Shown: one piece after another, positions 1 to 8,685 of the stretch
Layout of the letters: every line of letters starts with the position of its first letter
Position numbering within the stretch: position 1 is the stretch's first letter
Assembly: GCA_021372895.1 (NCBI GenBank)
Contig: JAJFTP010000003.1
Coordinates: forward strand, 1-37,569
Direction of reading: 5' to 3'
DNA: 37,569 bases
From: Synergistaceae bacterium
Lineage (GTDB): Bacteria; Synergistota; Synergistia; Synergistales; Synergistaceae
Program-made: the position numbers and the translations under genes
The notes under the pieces: model-generated
Told to the model about the DNA's origin: nothing
The model's database searches: none
What the model saw: only the letters and a program-made list of their open reading frames with translations

Positions 1-51
1 GCGACCTTCGGGTTATGAGCCCGACGAGCTGCCGTGCTGCTCCACCCCGCG
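1..51 (-). tRNA. initiator tRNA-fMet (CAU), 3' part cut by window edge
   Basis: Read on the minus strand, the segment begins CGCGGGGTGGAGCAG, the typical 5' end of bacterial initiator tRNA. It carries the anticodon stem-loop GGGCTCATAACCC with anticodon CAU, flanked by the G-C pairs typical of initiators. The variable and T arms lie outside the window. It sits 19 nt downstream of tRNA-Leu on the same strand, so the two are probably co-transcribed. Confidence 0.9.
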
Positions 52-70
52 ATGCCAAATGTTAAGGTGC

Positions 71-156
71 TGGTGCCGAGAGCGGGATTCGAACCCGCAC
101 GAACTTGCGTTCGCAGGATTTTAAGTCCCGTGCGTCTACCGTTCCGCCATCCCGGC
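71..156 (-). tRNA. tRNA-Leu (UAA)
   Basis: On the minus strand the gene runs from GCCGGGA to TCTCGGC followed by an encoded CCA (71-73), so the acceptor stem pairs over seven positions with one G-U. The anticodon loop CTTAAAA gives UAA. A long variable arm (GCGAAC-GCAA-GTTCGT) marks a class II tRNA, as expected for leucine. The T arm GCGGGTTCGAATCCCGC is canonical. Confidence 0.95.
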
Positions 157-167
157 CAACAGAAGGT

Positions 168-195
168 ATTATAGCAACAACAGGCTATCCGTCAA
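168..195 (-). promoter_or_regulatory. Predicted sigma-70 promoter of the tRNA-Leu/tRNA-fMet unit
   Basis: On the minus strand TTGACG (190-195) and TATAAT (168-173) are 16 nt apart and end about 12 nt before the tRNA-Leu 5' end. The -35 box overlaps the last codons and stop of nth, so the tRNAs can be transcribed independently of the protease/nth operon. Confidence 0.65.
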
Positions 196-862
196 GGCCT
201 TTTAAAAAGTTGCACCATTTGCTTATCGAACATTCCCTGCAAACGGGTTTTCTCGCATGGCATATTTCCCTGCCATGCCTGATGATATTGAGGTGCGCCC
301 CGCGGAAACGCGACGGAGGAAGGACCCCCTCAAGGTATTCCTGTATCTTGTCCGGCGGCATTTTTTCCGGTACCCACCCAAGCCTGCGGCTTATCCTGGC
401 CACATGTGTATCAACTGGGAATGCAGGCATGTCGAGGTCAAAAACCAGCACACACGCTGCGGTCTTTAAGCCAACACCTGGAAGCGAAACGAGAAACTCT
501 CTGGCTTCCACAGCATCCCACCCGGCAAGTTTTTTTATTGAATAGCTGCCGAATTTTTCATTGAGAATCTCAAGTATCAATTTCATATGTTTTGCCTTTG
601 TATCCCCAAGACCAGCTGTGCGTATCACATCCGCTATGTTCTCGACCGTAGCGGCCGCCACCTTCTCCCAAGTAGGATATTCTGCCTTGAGTCGTTCAAA
701 TGCCTTATCACGGTTCTTATCGTTGGTGTTCTGAGACAGCAAGGTGAGCATAAGTCCGTCAAGCGGTTCTTCGTGGCGCAACTCCGGAGATGGGGCCTTC
801 TCGTTGCCCCATGTGCGCTCCAACGCGTCAAGTATATCTTTTATGTGCAGCTGTTTCTTCAC
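185..862 (-). CDS. nth: Endonuclease III (DNA glycosylase/AP lyase)
   Basis: Base-excision-repair glycosylase of the HhH-GPD family that removes oxidised pyrimidines and nicks at the abasic site. The 225-residue protein has the helix-hairpin-helix LPGVGLKTA (residues 127-135) with the predicted catalytic Lys133. Catalytic Asp151 lies in the VDTHV motif. A C-terminal [4Fe-4S] loop has Cys201, Cys208, Cys211 and Cys217 in the C-x6-C-x2-C-x5-C spacing of the family. The start is GTG, and its GTGA overlaps the stop of the upstream protease gene, so translation is probably coupled. Length and all key residues are normal. Confidence 0.95.
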   Translation of the reverse strand: MKKQLHIKDILDALERTWGNEKAPSPELRHEEPLDGLMLTLLSQNTNDKNRDKAFERLKAEYPTWEKVAAATVENIADVIRTAGLGDTKAKHMKLILEILNEKFGSYSIKKLAGWDAVEAREFLVSLPGVGLKTAACVLVFDLDMPAFPVDTHVARISRRLGWVPEKMPPDKIQEYLEGVLPPSRFRGAHLNIIRHGREICHARKPVCRECSISKWCNFLKGLDG

Positions 863-3396
863 TGCTCCGTCTCGGGGTAGATTTTTATTTTTTTCCTATC
901 TTTGCCCTTTTTATTGGGCGGGTCAACAATATCCTGCATTTTCTTCTTGTGTCTGTAAGAACGCTCTATCCAGCTTTCCAGACACGATCTCACCCTGCCG
1001 TGGATACTGTCCGCAGGATAATCTCCCTTTGCGTCCGGCTCGCCTGCCTTGACACCTGTAAGGATCTCAATGCCTTCATTTATGGTTGCAACACTCCATA
1101 TACTGAATTTACCTTTTTTAACGGCTTCGATAACCTCATGGCTGAGCATGAGATGCTGTTCATTCTGGTGTGGGATCATAACCCCCTGCTCACCGGTAAG
1201 CCCGAAGACCTTGCAGTAACGGAAGAAACCTTCTATCTTTTCGTTGACACCGCCAATAGGCTGGATGTTTCCAAACTGGTCGACGGAACCTGTGACTGCT
1301 ATGTTCTGCTTGAGTGGCACTCCGGAAAGAGCCGACAGCATGCAGTAGAGTTCTGTTGAAGAGGCGCTGTCTCCCTCTACTCCGCCGTACGTCTGCTCAA
1401 AAGTAATACTCGCAGATATTGAAAGCGGGTAGTCCTGTGCATAGGTACGCCCGAGGTAGCTGGAAAGTATGAGAAGCCCTTTATTATGTATCGGGCCGGT
1501 CATGCTGACTTCACGCTCTATGTTGACTATGCCTTCCTTACCCATGAATACGTTGGCTGTAATCCTCACTGGGGCACCAAAACTGTGATCGACAAGCTGC
1601 GCAACAGTGAGACCGTTTATCTGTCCGATGACTGAACCTTTTGTGTCTATCCTTATTACGCCATCTCTGTATTCATCAAGAACCTTTTCCTCAAGCATAT
1701 TTGAGCGGAATACCTTCTCGTCTATTGCCTTTATAACATGATTGGCGCCGACAAGTTTTTTGCCCTCGGTCTTAGCCCAGGCAGTAGCTTCTACAAGTAT
1801 TTCTCCTATTTTATTGAACTGCGTGCACATCCTGTTCTGGTTTTCGACAAGGCGCGAAGCCCACTCAATAATCTCAGCCACCGCAGCAGCAGTAAAGTTA
1901 AGTTTCCCCTCATGAACAACAAATCCAGCAATAAACTGTGCGACCTGCTTCTCTGCCTCCGGCGTTCTCAGCATATCAGTATCAAAATCAGCCTTAATTT
2001 TGAATATTTTCTGGAACTCAGGGTCATATATATTAAGCAAGTAATAAAGGTATGGCGTCCCGACAACTACAACCTTCATATCTATCGGGATGGCCTCAGG
2101 CCGAAGAGAAGATACGGGAACATATCCCAGCTGCTCTCCGAGATTTTCTATAGTCAGTTCCCTGCAGCGAAGTACACGTTTCAGCGCATCCCACGACATG
2201 AACTGACGAAGCAGTTCTTCTGCTTCCAGAAGCAGGAATCCGCCGTTTGCCCTGTGCATAGCTCCGGGAGTGATCCTGCGAAAGTCAGTGTAAAGGTTGC
2301 CTTGTCGACTTTCATATTCGACTTTACCCACCAGGTTATAGTAGATAGGGTTCATCTCACGTATGACGGGTGCGCCGTCATTCGGATTGTTGCATACGAA
2401 CGCATTGACCTCATAGCGAGAGAAGTCCACCTCTGCGGACTCATCGCGTGCAGCAGCAAGGAACATGCTGAAGTTCGCCACAATATCCTCAGTTAGATCG
2501 TCGATCCATGCCCCTAATTTCTTGTTAGGCATAAACTTTGCCCTGAACTCGGAGATTATCGGTTCTATAGCGTTACGGCATATCTGTCCTTCCAACTCGC
2601 TTATTTTTTCTTTAAGGTCTTTCTCTCGCTCACGTATCATACGCAAAGTCTCCAATGTCTTCTGAGATATTTCTTCGGAGGCCTTCTGAAGCACTTCCTG
2701 TTCCTCTACGGAGAGTTTTTCAAATTCCTCTTGCTGCATCTCCCGTAGTACTGGTTCCGCTGGCTTTGCATCCGGAGCATCTGCCTGCTGTTTAGTCTCC
2801 GCCGAGGATTCTTCCTCGTTTTTTACGGGTGGTGCAAAGATCAAAGGTAAATTTACAAAACCCTGTGGCGTACGCTTGATGGCAAATTTCCTGGATTCGG
2901 CCCATTTACGCAGTTCTTCCATGAGACGGTTGACCTCTTCCTGAAACACTTTGACAAGCTGAGCTTTATTGTCCTCAAACTCGTTGTTGTCAAACGCCTT
3001 CGCCAACGCCGACTGCAGATCTTCTATAACTGTCTCCGCATCCTTGGCAAGGTCTTTGCCTTTGCCGGCTGGAAGGTTTATTGCAAGAGGGATGCCGGAC
3101 TCGTCAAAATTATAGACATATACCCAGTCATCGGGCGCAGGCATCGAAACGGCACAACGTTTAAGCTCCTCCATTGCGTAGGATGTCCGCCCGCTTCCGG
3201 GCTCTCCTACCACAAAGATATTGTAGCCTTTGCTCTGTACTGAAAGGCCAAAGTTCATTGCATGGACTGCACGCTCCTGTCCTATCAAGCCTTCAAGTTT
3301 ATCAAGCCCTTTGGTCGTCTTAAAACCAAGAGCATCGATATCAGCACAGCGGCGGAGTTTTGTAACTGTAAGTTTTTTATCTTCTAAAAGGGACAT
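859..3396 (-). CDS. Lon-family ATP-dependent protease (AAA+ plus Lon Ser/Lys protease domain)
   Basis: Cytoplasmic AAA+ protease related to Lon (the AAA_32/Lon_C architecture rather than classical LonA). Walker A GEPGSGRTS is at residues 64-72, and a long Glu/Lys-rich, probably coiled-coil insertion occupies roughly 120-270. The C-terminal Lon protease domain has Ser677 in EGDSASS and Lys720 in GGVNEKIEGF, 43 residues apart as in E. coli Lon. I chose ATG at 3396 (845 aa) because AGGAGG lies 6 nt upstream; an in-frame ATG at 3420 lacks a comparable site. The tail is very basic. nth overlaps the stop, so the two genes form an operon. The substrate is not predictable. Confidence 0.92.
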   Translation of the reverse strand: MSLLEDKKLTVTKLRRCADIDALGFKTTKGLDKLEGLIGQERAVHAMNFGLSVQSKGYNIFVVGEPGSGRTSYAMEELKRCAVSMPAPDDWVYVYNFDESGIPLAINLPAGKGKDLAKDAETVIEDLQSALAKAFDNNEFEDNKAQLVKVFQEEVNRLMEELRKWAESRKFAIKRTPQGFVNLPLIFAPPVKNEEESSAETKQQADAPDAKPAEPVLREMQQEEFEKLSVEEQEVLQKASEEISQKTLETLRMIREREKDLKEKISELEGQICRNAIEPIISEFRAKFMPNKKLGAWIDDLTEDIVANFSMFLAAARDESAEVDFSRYEVNAFVCNNPNDGAPVIREMNPIYYNLVGKVEYESRQGNLYTDFRRITPGAMHRANGGFLLLEAEELLRQFMSWDALKRVLRCRELTIENLGEQLGYVPVSSLRPEAIPIDMKVVVVGTPYLYYLLNIYDPEFQKIFKIKADFDTDMLRTPEAEKQVAQFIAGFVVHEGKLNFTAAAVAEIIEWASRLVENQNRMCTQFNKIGEILVEATAWAKTEGKKLVGANHVIKAIDEKVFRSNMLEEKVLDEYRDGVIRIDTKGSVIGQINGLTVAQLVDHSFGAPVRITANVFMGKEGIVNIEREVSMTGPIHNKGLLILSSYLGRTYAQDYPLSISASITFEQTYGGVEGDSASSTELYCMLSALSGVPLKQNIAVTGSVDQFGNIQPIGGVNEKIEGFFRYCKVFGLTGEQGVMIPHQNEQHLMLSHEVIEAVKKGKFSIWSVATINEGIEILTGVKAGEPDAKGDYPADSIHGRVRSCLESWIERSYRHKKKMQDIVDPPNKKGKDRKKIKIYPETEQ

Positions 3397-3432
3397 GGTG
3401 AGCCTCCTCACATCTTTCAAAAAATGATGGTC

Positions 3433-3460
3433 ATTTTACACACAGACAAACACTTGTCAA
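3433..3460 (-). promoter_or_regulatory. Predicted sigma-70 promoter of the Lon-like protease/nth operon
   Basis: Minus-strand TTGACA (3455-3460) and TAAAAT (3433-3438) are 16 nt apart, about 35 nt before the ribosome-binding site. The -35 box abuts the decayed IS66 material, so the insertion stopped just short of this promoter. Confidence 0.7.
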
Positions 3461-3554
3461 CGATAAATAAAACAGCTGTTTTGTGCAAGGGGTAATTTAC
3501 GATATTTATAGCACATACACGCAAGAACTGCATAGCTGTTATATCTATCTGGAT

Positions 3555-3711
3555 TTTTTGTTTGAGTGCGGCTGCAGAAGATGAACATGGCGGACTCATA
3601 AGAATCGCAAACATGCTGAAGATTTACAATAGCGGACAGGCCGTCTCTTCCCTTGCGCATATCCGTAGGACCGCAGATCAGATAAATCTGTTTGCCGCTG
3701 TGATCGAACAT
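3555..3711 (-). pseudogene. tnpB: Truncated IS66 accessory protein TnpB
   Basis: The first ~52 residues carry the TnpB pattern: an IYLICGPTDMRKG segment, a DGLSAIV segment, then a FIFCSR segment equivalent to the family's LFLFCGR. After that the reading frame drifts into unrelated sequence (open to 3457), and fragments such as KIQID appear in another frame, so the C-terminal half is lost. IS66 TnpB is a small DNA-binding accessory protein, normally 110-120 residues. It starts at ATG 3711 behind a GGGGGAG ribosome-binding site. Confidence 0.72.
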
Positions 3712-3713
3712 GA

Positions 3714-3748
3714 AAACTCCCCCTTGCTGTTAAGTTACGGGGGAGTTT
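3714..3748. repeat. Hairpin masking the tnpB ribosome-binding site
   Basis: Perfect 10-bp inverted repeat AAACTCCCCC (3714-3723) and GGGGGAGTTT (3739-3748) with a 15-nt loop. In the tnpB direction the downstream arm contains the GGGGGAG Shine-Dalgarno just before ATG 3711, so the folded RNA would hide it. There is no T-run on either side, so I do not call it a terminator. Confidence 0.6.
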
Positions 3749-3757
3749 AGACGTTTG

Positions 3758-3919
3758 ATGTTATTTGGGACAGGTACGGATAGTTTGACGCTTACCATAG
3801 AAGCAAGAAACCAGTGTGATGACAGGACAATAGGAGAATTATTCTATCGTTACTGTCAGGAACTTGAGGACATAAGATTCTCTGAAGCATTGTTGCTTCT
3901 CCTTGCAAGACTTATTTAA
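3758..3919 (+). CDS. Short ORF of unknown function (53 aa), possibly a gene fragment
   Basis: Not recognised. An ATG-initiated frame spans the IS66 terminus at 3795, and the residues beyond it look protein-like, with a DDRTIGELFYRY segment followed by a Leu-rich end. There is no convincing ribosome-binding site (GGGGGAG is 12 nt upstream, inside the hairpin). The reading frame running out of the IS end suggests a fused remnant of an interrupted gene rather than an intact one. Confidence 0.2.
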   Translation: MLFGTGTDSLTLTIEARNQCDDRTIGELFYRYCQELEDIRFSEALLLLLARLI

Positions 3920-4270
3920 ATGCTAAAAGAAACAAAATCCATTAAAAACAAGTAGCAGGAGAAGATAACAGAATCATTCCTGAATGCTTTGCCAGGCTAC
4001 CTGAGGTGTCAATTGCTATTATGTGCGTGACCTATATGGATTTTTCAACGCCTCATGAAATGCCATCACAGCCGGGAATGGAAATAAAGGCGGCGCGGGG
4101 CTGCGTTTTATTTTCGTAGCAAGGTTCAAACTATGTTTTTGTACTGGGAAAGTTGAGTGAGTTATTATAAAATTGAGCTGTATCTTACGCATAACACAAA
4201 AAATACACAATTTAGGGTTATAGTATCGATGTTCGGCATGATCAAAACTTAACATAAGGATGAAATATAT
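3920..4270. other. Gene-poor stretch upstream of the efflux operon
   Basis: AT-rich DNA with short overlapping frames only. A plus-strand frame around 3965-4120 encodes a stretch beginning RIIPECFARLPEV and ends at a stop near 4120, with no start context; it may be a decayed gene. I see no clear regulator gene, riboswitch or terminator. The efflux promoter must lie here, but no convincing -35/-10 pair stands out. Confidence 0.4.
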
Positions 4271-7200
4271 ATGAAAATTATTGAAGTCTCTCTACGAAGA
4301 CCGGTTACGGTCCTTATCTGCACAATAGCTCTGATCATATTCGGGTCCTATTCATACATGAATATGGGCGTAGAGCGAATGCCAAACGTCGAATTCCCCA
4401 TCGTTGTGGTGAGAACGATAATGGAGGGCGCTAGCCCGGCAATTATCGACAACGATGTTACAGACGTGCTTGAGGCAAGGATAAACACGATAGAGGGCAT
4501 CAAAAGCCTCAGCTCAAGCAGCTACGAAGGCCGTTCGATAATCGTCATCGAGTTCGACCTGGACAGGGACGTGGATGACGCGGCCGCTGATGTCCGGGGT
4601 AAAGTCAGCATGGCGGCCGGACGTCTTCCTGATGACGCGGATACCCCTCAGGTCGATAAATACGATCCGGCTGACAGACCGATCATGAATGTTGCAGTCA
4701 AAAACGACGGCAGGACTGACATGAAAACGCTTGCCAGGTACGTTGACAAAGTCGTCACGGAACGCCTGCAGACTGTCAAGGGCGTCGGCGGAGTCCAGCT
4801 TGCCGGCTTCCGTGACAGGGAGATAAGGATATGGATAAATACTGACAGCCTGGAAGCCTACAACATAACGGCAAAAGAGATAAAATCGGCGATCTACACA
4901 AAACATGTTGAGCTTCCGGCCGGACGAATAGAGACAGCTACCAAAGAATACGGGATCAGGCTTGAAGGGGAGTATTCCTCTGTCGCTGAACTTGAATACC
5001 TTCCGATCGCTGTAAGGAACGGTGCGGTCATAAGGCTCAGGGACGTTGCAAGGATCGAAGATGGCCTTGAGGACAAACGGAGCGGCGCCATTTATGAGGG
5101 CAGGCCTACTGTAATGGTCCAGATCCGCAAGCAGAAGGGAGCAAACGAGGTCCTTCTCTCACGCATGGTCAACGAGAGGATAAAGGAGCTCAACCAGACC
5201 GCTCCGCCGGGGACCAGCCTTGCAGTCATGCAGGACAACGCTAAATTCATCATGCGTTCGATGAACGGGGTCTTCTGGGACATATTGGCCTCGATAATGC
5301 TCACATCCATGATAATGTTCATCTTCCTTAAAACGATAAGGGCAACGATAGTTGCTGTCATCACCATTCCCGTCTGTCTTCTGGGAAGCCTTTCGGTCCT
5401 TTACTGGATGGGAATAACAATTAACAACATGTCCATGATGGGACTTTCTCTGTCGGTTGGAATGGTCGTTGACGCTACCACTGTCGTAATGGAAAACATA
5501 ACGAGGCACCGTGACATGGGCAAGACTCCATACAGAGCGGCGCAGGACGGAGGAGGAGAGGTCGCTTTCGCAGTACTGGCAGGAGCAGCTACAACTCTTG
5601 CAGTATTCGTCCCCGTAGCCTTCATGGGCGGCATAATGGGACGTTTTTTCAACTCTTTCGGCGTTACTGTCGCTACGACTATAACCATATCACTGATAAT
5701 ATCGCTCACTCTTACCCCGTATCTCTGCTCAAGGATCCTCGGAAAAAAAATAGAAGGTCCTGTGCAGAAAAAACTGGAAAAACCATTTGTATGGATAGAG
5801 GATAAATACAGCGGAGTATTAAAATATGCAGTGACTCACCGTAAATCAGTGCTTATCGGAGCCCTTGCCCTTTTCCTCCTCGGTATAGGATTCGCATTGA
5901 CCCTCGGAACTGAATTTTTCCCAAGCGAAGACCAGGGACGGCTGAGGGTCCAGATAGAGCTGCCGGCTGATTCATCCCTTGAAATGACCGAAAGCGTCGT
6001 AAAAGACATGGTCGACATGATACAGGCTGACGAGAGAGTCGCTTACACTTACGGGATAGTGGGCAGCGGCGGAGGCGAAGAGGTCTACAAAGCCTCCATA
6101 AACATGGAACTCATAGACAGGGGCAGCAGGCCTGCTGCGAGCGTGGTGATGAAACAGCTGCGCGGTAAGCTCTCTGTATTCCGGGATGTCGACATAAAAA
6201 TGGGGACATGGGGCGGATCAGACATAACCCTAGTCATCCAGGGACCAACAAGCGAGGCCCTGGCGGAGATCGGTGAACTTATAAAAAAAGACCTGGCAGA
6301 AAATGCAAGAGGACTTGTTGACATAACGACAGACCTTCAGATGAACAAGCCAAGGATAAACCTGTCACTGAACCGCGCACTCGCAGATGACCTCAACATC
6401 AACATAAGGGATCTCTCCGATGAGCTTCTCACCTGGTTCGGGGGAGACGATGCAGGTTCTTTCAACCAGGACGGGTACAGGTATGACATAAGAGTCCGGG
6501 CTGAAGGAAGCGGAAGGGACGATCCTGAAAAACTGAAAAACACGCTCGTCAGGACAAACGACGGGCAGCTGATAAGGGCAGAAGGGCTTTTATCAAGCTC
6601 TATAGGTATGTCGCCGAACGTAATAAAACGCTACAACAGACAGAGGTCGCTCCAGCTCGGAGCCAATGTCGAAGGCGTCTCTCCAGGCGAGGGCATCCTG
6701 ATCATGGAGGAAATGTTCAGGAAGTACGCCCCTCAGGACGGGACATTTACCATCACACCCGCAGGGGATTCAGAAAACATGAAGGAAAGCTTCTACTATA
6801 TGTCCATTGCCCTCGTCTTTGCCATAATACTTGTCTACATGGTAATGGCCATACAGTTCGAATCTTTTATCCATCCATTCACAGTTATGTTCTCTCTTCC
6901 CCTGATGACTGCGGGGTCCTTCGGACTCCTGGCACTGGCGGGGCTCAGGATAAGCGTAATGAGCTTCATGGGTATAATCCTGCTTGTTGGAGTCGTAGTT
7001 AATAACGCAATACTGCTGGTCGATTTTATTAATCAGCTGAGGGCAAAAGGAATGAATAAGATAGAAGCAGTGCTGGAAGCGGGACCGCTCCGTCTGAGGG
7101 CTATCCTGATGACCACCGTTTCAACAATGTTCGGTTCCTTGCCTGTCGCACTGGCTCTCAGCGAGGGAGGAGAGACGCGGCAGCCTATGTCGGTAGCAGT

Positions 7201-7366
7201 TATCGGGGGCCTTTTCACCTCGACCATGCTGACACTCATCGTTATCCCTGTTGTATACCTCCTGCTCGACGACATAAAAGACAAGGCAAGCGCAGCAATA
7301 AACAGATACCGCGCTTACAGACGCTTCAACAGAACTGCTCAGTCAAGGGCGCTTAACTCCAAATAG
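4271..7366 (+). CDS. RND-family efflux pump inner-membrane subunit (HAE1/AcrB-like)
   Basis: Proton-driven exporter of hydrophobic compounds in a tripartite complex. At 1031 residues it has the full RND length: TM1 at ~10-30, a large periplasmic loop, TM2-6 around 335-485, TM7 near 525, a second periplasmic loop, and TM8-12 at ~840-1000. In TM4 the motif reads GMVVDATTVVMEN, keeping Asp401 but with Ala402 where AcrB has a second Asp. In TM10 VVVNNAILLVDF has Asn911 where AcrB has the relay Lys. The start ATG follows AAGGATG. It is the first gene of a three-gene operon with an outer-membrane factor and a fusion protein. The substrate cannot be inferred. Confidence 0.93.
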   Translation: MKIIEVSLRRPVTVLICTIALIIFGSYSYMNMGVERMPNVEFPIVVVRTIMEGASPAIIDNDVTDVLEARINTIEGIKSLSSSSYEGRSIIVIEFDLDRDVDDAAADVRGKVSMAAGRLPDDADTPQVDKYDPADRPIMNVAVKNDGRTDMKTLARYVDKVVTERLQTVKGVGGVQLAGFRDREIRIWINTDSLEAYNITAKEIKSAIYTKHVELPAGRIETATKEYGIRLEGEYSSVAELEYLPIAVRNGAVIRLRDVARIEDGLEDKRSGAIYEGRPTVMVQIRKQKGANEVLLSRMVNERIKELNQTAPPGTSLAVMQDNAKFIMRSMNGVFWDILASIMLTSMIMFIFLKTIRATIVAVITIPVCLLGSLSVLYWMGITINNMSMMGLSLSVGMVVDATTVVMENITRHRDMGKTPYRAAQDGGGEVAFAVLAGAATTLAVFVPVAFMGGIMGRFFNSFGVTVATTITISLIISLTLTPYLCSRILGKKIEGPVQKKLEKPFVWIEDKYSGVLKYAVTHRKSVLIGALALFLLGIGFALTLGTEFFPSEDQGRLRVQIELPADSSLEMTESVVKDMVDMIQADERVAYTYGIVGSGGGEEVYKASINMELIDRGSRPAASVVMKQLRGKLSVFRDVDIKMGTWGGSDITLVIQGPTSEALAEIGELIKKDLAENARGLVDITTDLQMNKPRINLSLNRALADDLNINIRDLSDELLTWFGGDDAGSFNQDGYRYDIRVRAEGSGRDDPEKLKNTLVRTNDGQLIRAEGLLSSSIGMSPNVIKRYNRQRSLQLGANVEGVSPGEGILIMEEMFRKYAPQDGTFTITPAGDSENMKESFYYMSIALVFAIILVYMVMAIQFESFIHPFTVMFSLPLMTAGSFGLLALAGLRISVMSFMGIILLVGVVVNNAILLVDFINQLRAKGMNKIEAVLEAGPLRLRAILMTTVSTMFGSLPVALALSEGGETRQPMSVAVIGGLFTSTMLTLIVIPVVYLLLDDIKDKASAAINRYRAYRRFNRTAQSRALNSK

Positions 7367-7386
7367 AGGAGCGTGACAAACATAAC

Positions 7387-8685
7387 ATGACAAAAAAGAA
7401 AATGATCCTTTTCAGCATAGCTCTCGCCCTGTTCCTTACAGCTTCAGGAAGAAGTGCAGAGGCCGATGCCGTCGACATATATGAGGCTATCGAACTGACA
7501 CTGGCAAATAATTCCGGTCTGAAATCTTTGAGGCAGGAGACGATAAAGGCATACGCCTTCCAGATCCAGGCTGACGGAACACTCCTTCCAAGCCTTTCTG
7601 CAAACGCATATCTGGACAGGCAGAAGGAGAGCACTACAAATGACGGGGAGAGAAACGACAACAAAGGCGCGAGGGCTACCCTCGAACAGGTCGTTTACTC
7701 CGGAGGCAAAAATTCCGCGATAAGAAGCCAGTCAAAACAGGTGAATAATATCGCAGGGATGATAATAGCAAACGGAGAAAACAGCGCTGTCGGAGAGATC
7801 TATGCAAGGTTTTACAATGTGCTTCTCCAGCGTGAAAGGATAAAGGCGGAGGAGTCTGCTATGAATACATCCGAGCAGCACCTCAAAGAGGTCAGTAAGA
7901 TGAGGGAACTCGGACTGGCAAACAGCCTCGAGGTGATAAGGGCAGAACAGCTGCTTGCGACCAACACGGCTAACCTGAGCACTGCGAAGGGGCTTTATGA
8001 GTCAGCTCACATATCATTAATGAACTACATGGGCATCCCTCCCGAGAAAAGGCGTCAGGTGACAGGCGAGCTCAGCGTTCCTGAAGCGGAGGGCTCCAGG
8101 CAGACATCACTTGAGATGGCACAGGCAAACAGAGCTGACCTTAAAAAACTTGAGGAGCAGCTTGGATACCAGAAAAACCAGATATTGATCGAAAAAAGCG
8201 GTACAAGGCCCCAAATAACATTTGGAGCATCCGCAGGATATTTAAACCCATATCTCAAGGATGACAGAGGCGACGACACGTGGATGGCGGAACTGTCCGT
8301 CACAGTTCCCATCTTTGACAGAAACACCGCCCGTGGAAATGCAATAAGGGCGGGAGCTGTACTCGAACAGGACAAGATAGCACTCGAACAGAAGGAACTG
8401 GATATAAAATCAGAGGTTGAAACTGCATGGACAGAGATCGAGAGCACCCTGAACCATCTGAAGGCTTCGGAGAAGGCCCTTGAGCTGGCAAAGGAATCCC
8501 TCCGGCTTGCTGAAGTCGGCTTCCGTGAAGGGGTAACACCCCAGCTGGACCTGCTGAATGCCCAAACTTCGCTGACCTCTGCAAGGCTTGATCATGCACG
8601 TTCGCAGTACAACCACCTTCTTGCAATAGTTGCATTAAAAGTTACTGAAGGTACCGTCATAGAATGGACCGGGGAGAGAAAATGA
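7387..8685 (+). CDS. TolC-like outer-membrane efflux protein
   Basis: Outer-membrane channel of the tripartite pump, with two OEP repeats. The 432-residue product begins with a Lys-rich n-region and a hydrophobic stretch (~6-20) ending near SAEA, a Sec signal peptide without a lipobox Cys. Long amphipathic helices with periodic Ala, Glu and Leu (~120-200 and 330-425) fit the alpha-barrel. Motifs include LEVIRAEQLL and, near the C terminus, TPQLDLLNAQTSL, both typical of TolC-family helices. It lies 20 nt after the RND gene, and its stop overlaps the start of the fusion-protein gene. Confidence 0.92.
   Translation: MTKKKMILFSIALALFLTASGRSAEADAVDIYEAIELTLANNSGLKSLRQETIKAYAFQIQADGTLLPSLSANAYLDRQKESTTNDGERNDNKGARATLEQVVYSGGKNSAIRSQSKQVNNIAGMIIANGENSAVGEIYARFYNVLLQRERIKAEESAMNTSEQHLKEVSKMRELGLANSLEVIRAEQLLATNTANLSTAKGLYESAHISLMNYMGIPPEKRRQVTGELSVPEAEGSRQTSLEMAQANRADLKKLEEQLGYQKNQILIEKSGTRPQITFGASAGYLNPYLKDDRGDDTWMAELSVTVPIFDRNTARGNAIRAGAVLEQDKIALEQKELDIKSEVETAWTEIESTLNHLKASEKALELAKESLRLAEVGFREGVTPQLDLLNAQTSLTSARLDHARSQYNHLLAIVALKVTEGTVIEWTGERK

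Larger units (their letters stand above)
3555..3795 (-). mobile_element. IS66-family insertion sequence remnant (one end plus tnpB fragment)
   Basis: Reading the minus strand from 3795 inward, the sequence begins GTAAGCGTC, the GTAA-type terminus typical of IS66-family terminal inverted repeats. An 84-nt leader follows, then the N-terminal part of tnpB. No tnpA, no tnpC and no second terminus are visible, so this is a truncated relic. Positions 3778-3795 match 10170-10187 at 17 of 18 bases. Family assignment rests on the tnpB homology together with the end sequence. Confidence 0.7.

Noticed and set aside
1738-2496. Long plus-strand frame opposite the Lon-like gene
   Set aside because: Antisense shadow of a well-supported coding frame, with no recognisable domain or ribosome-binding site.
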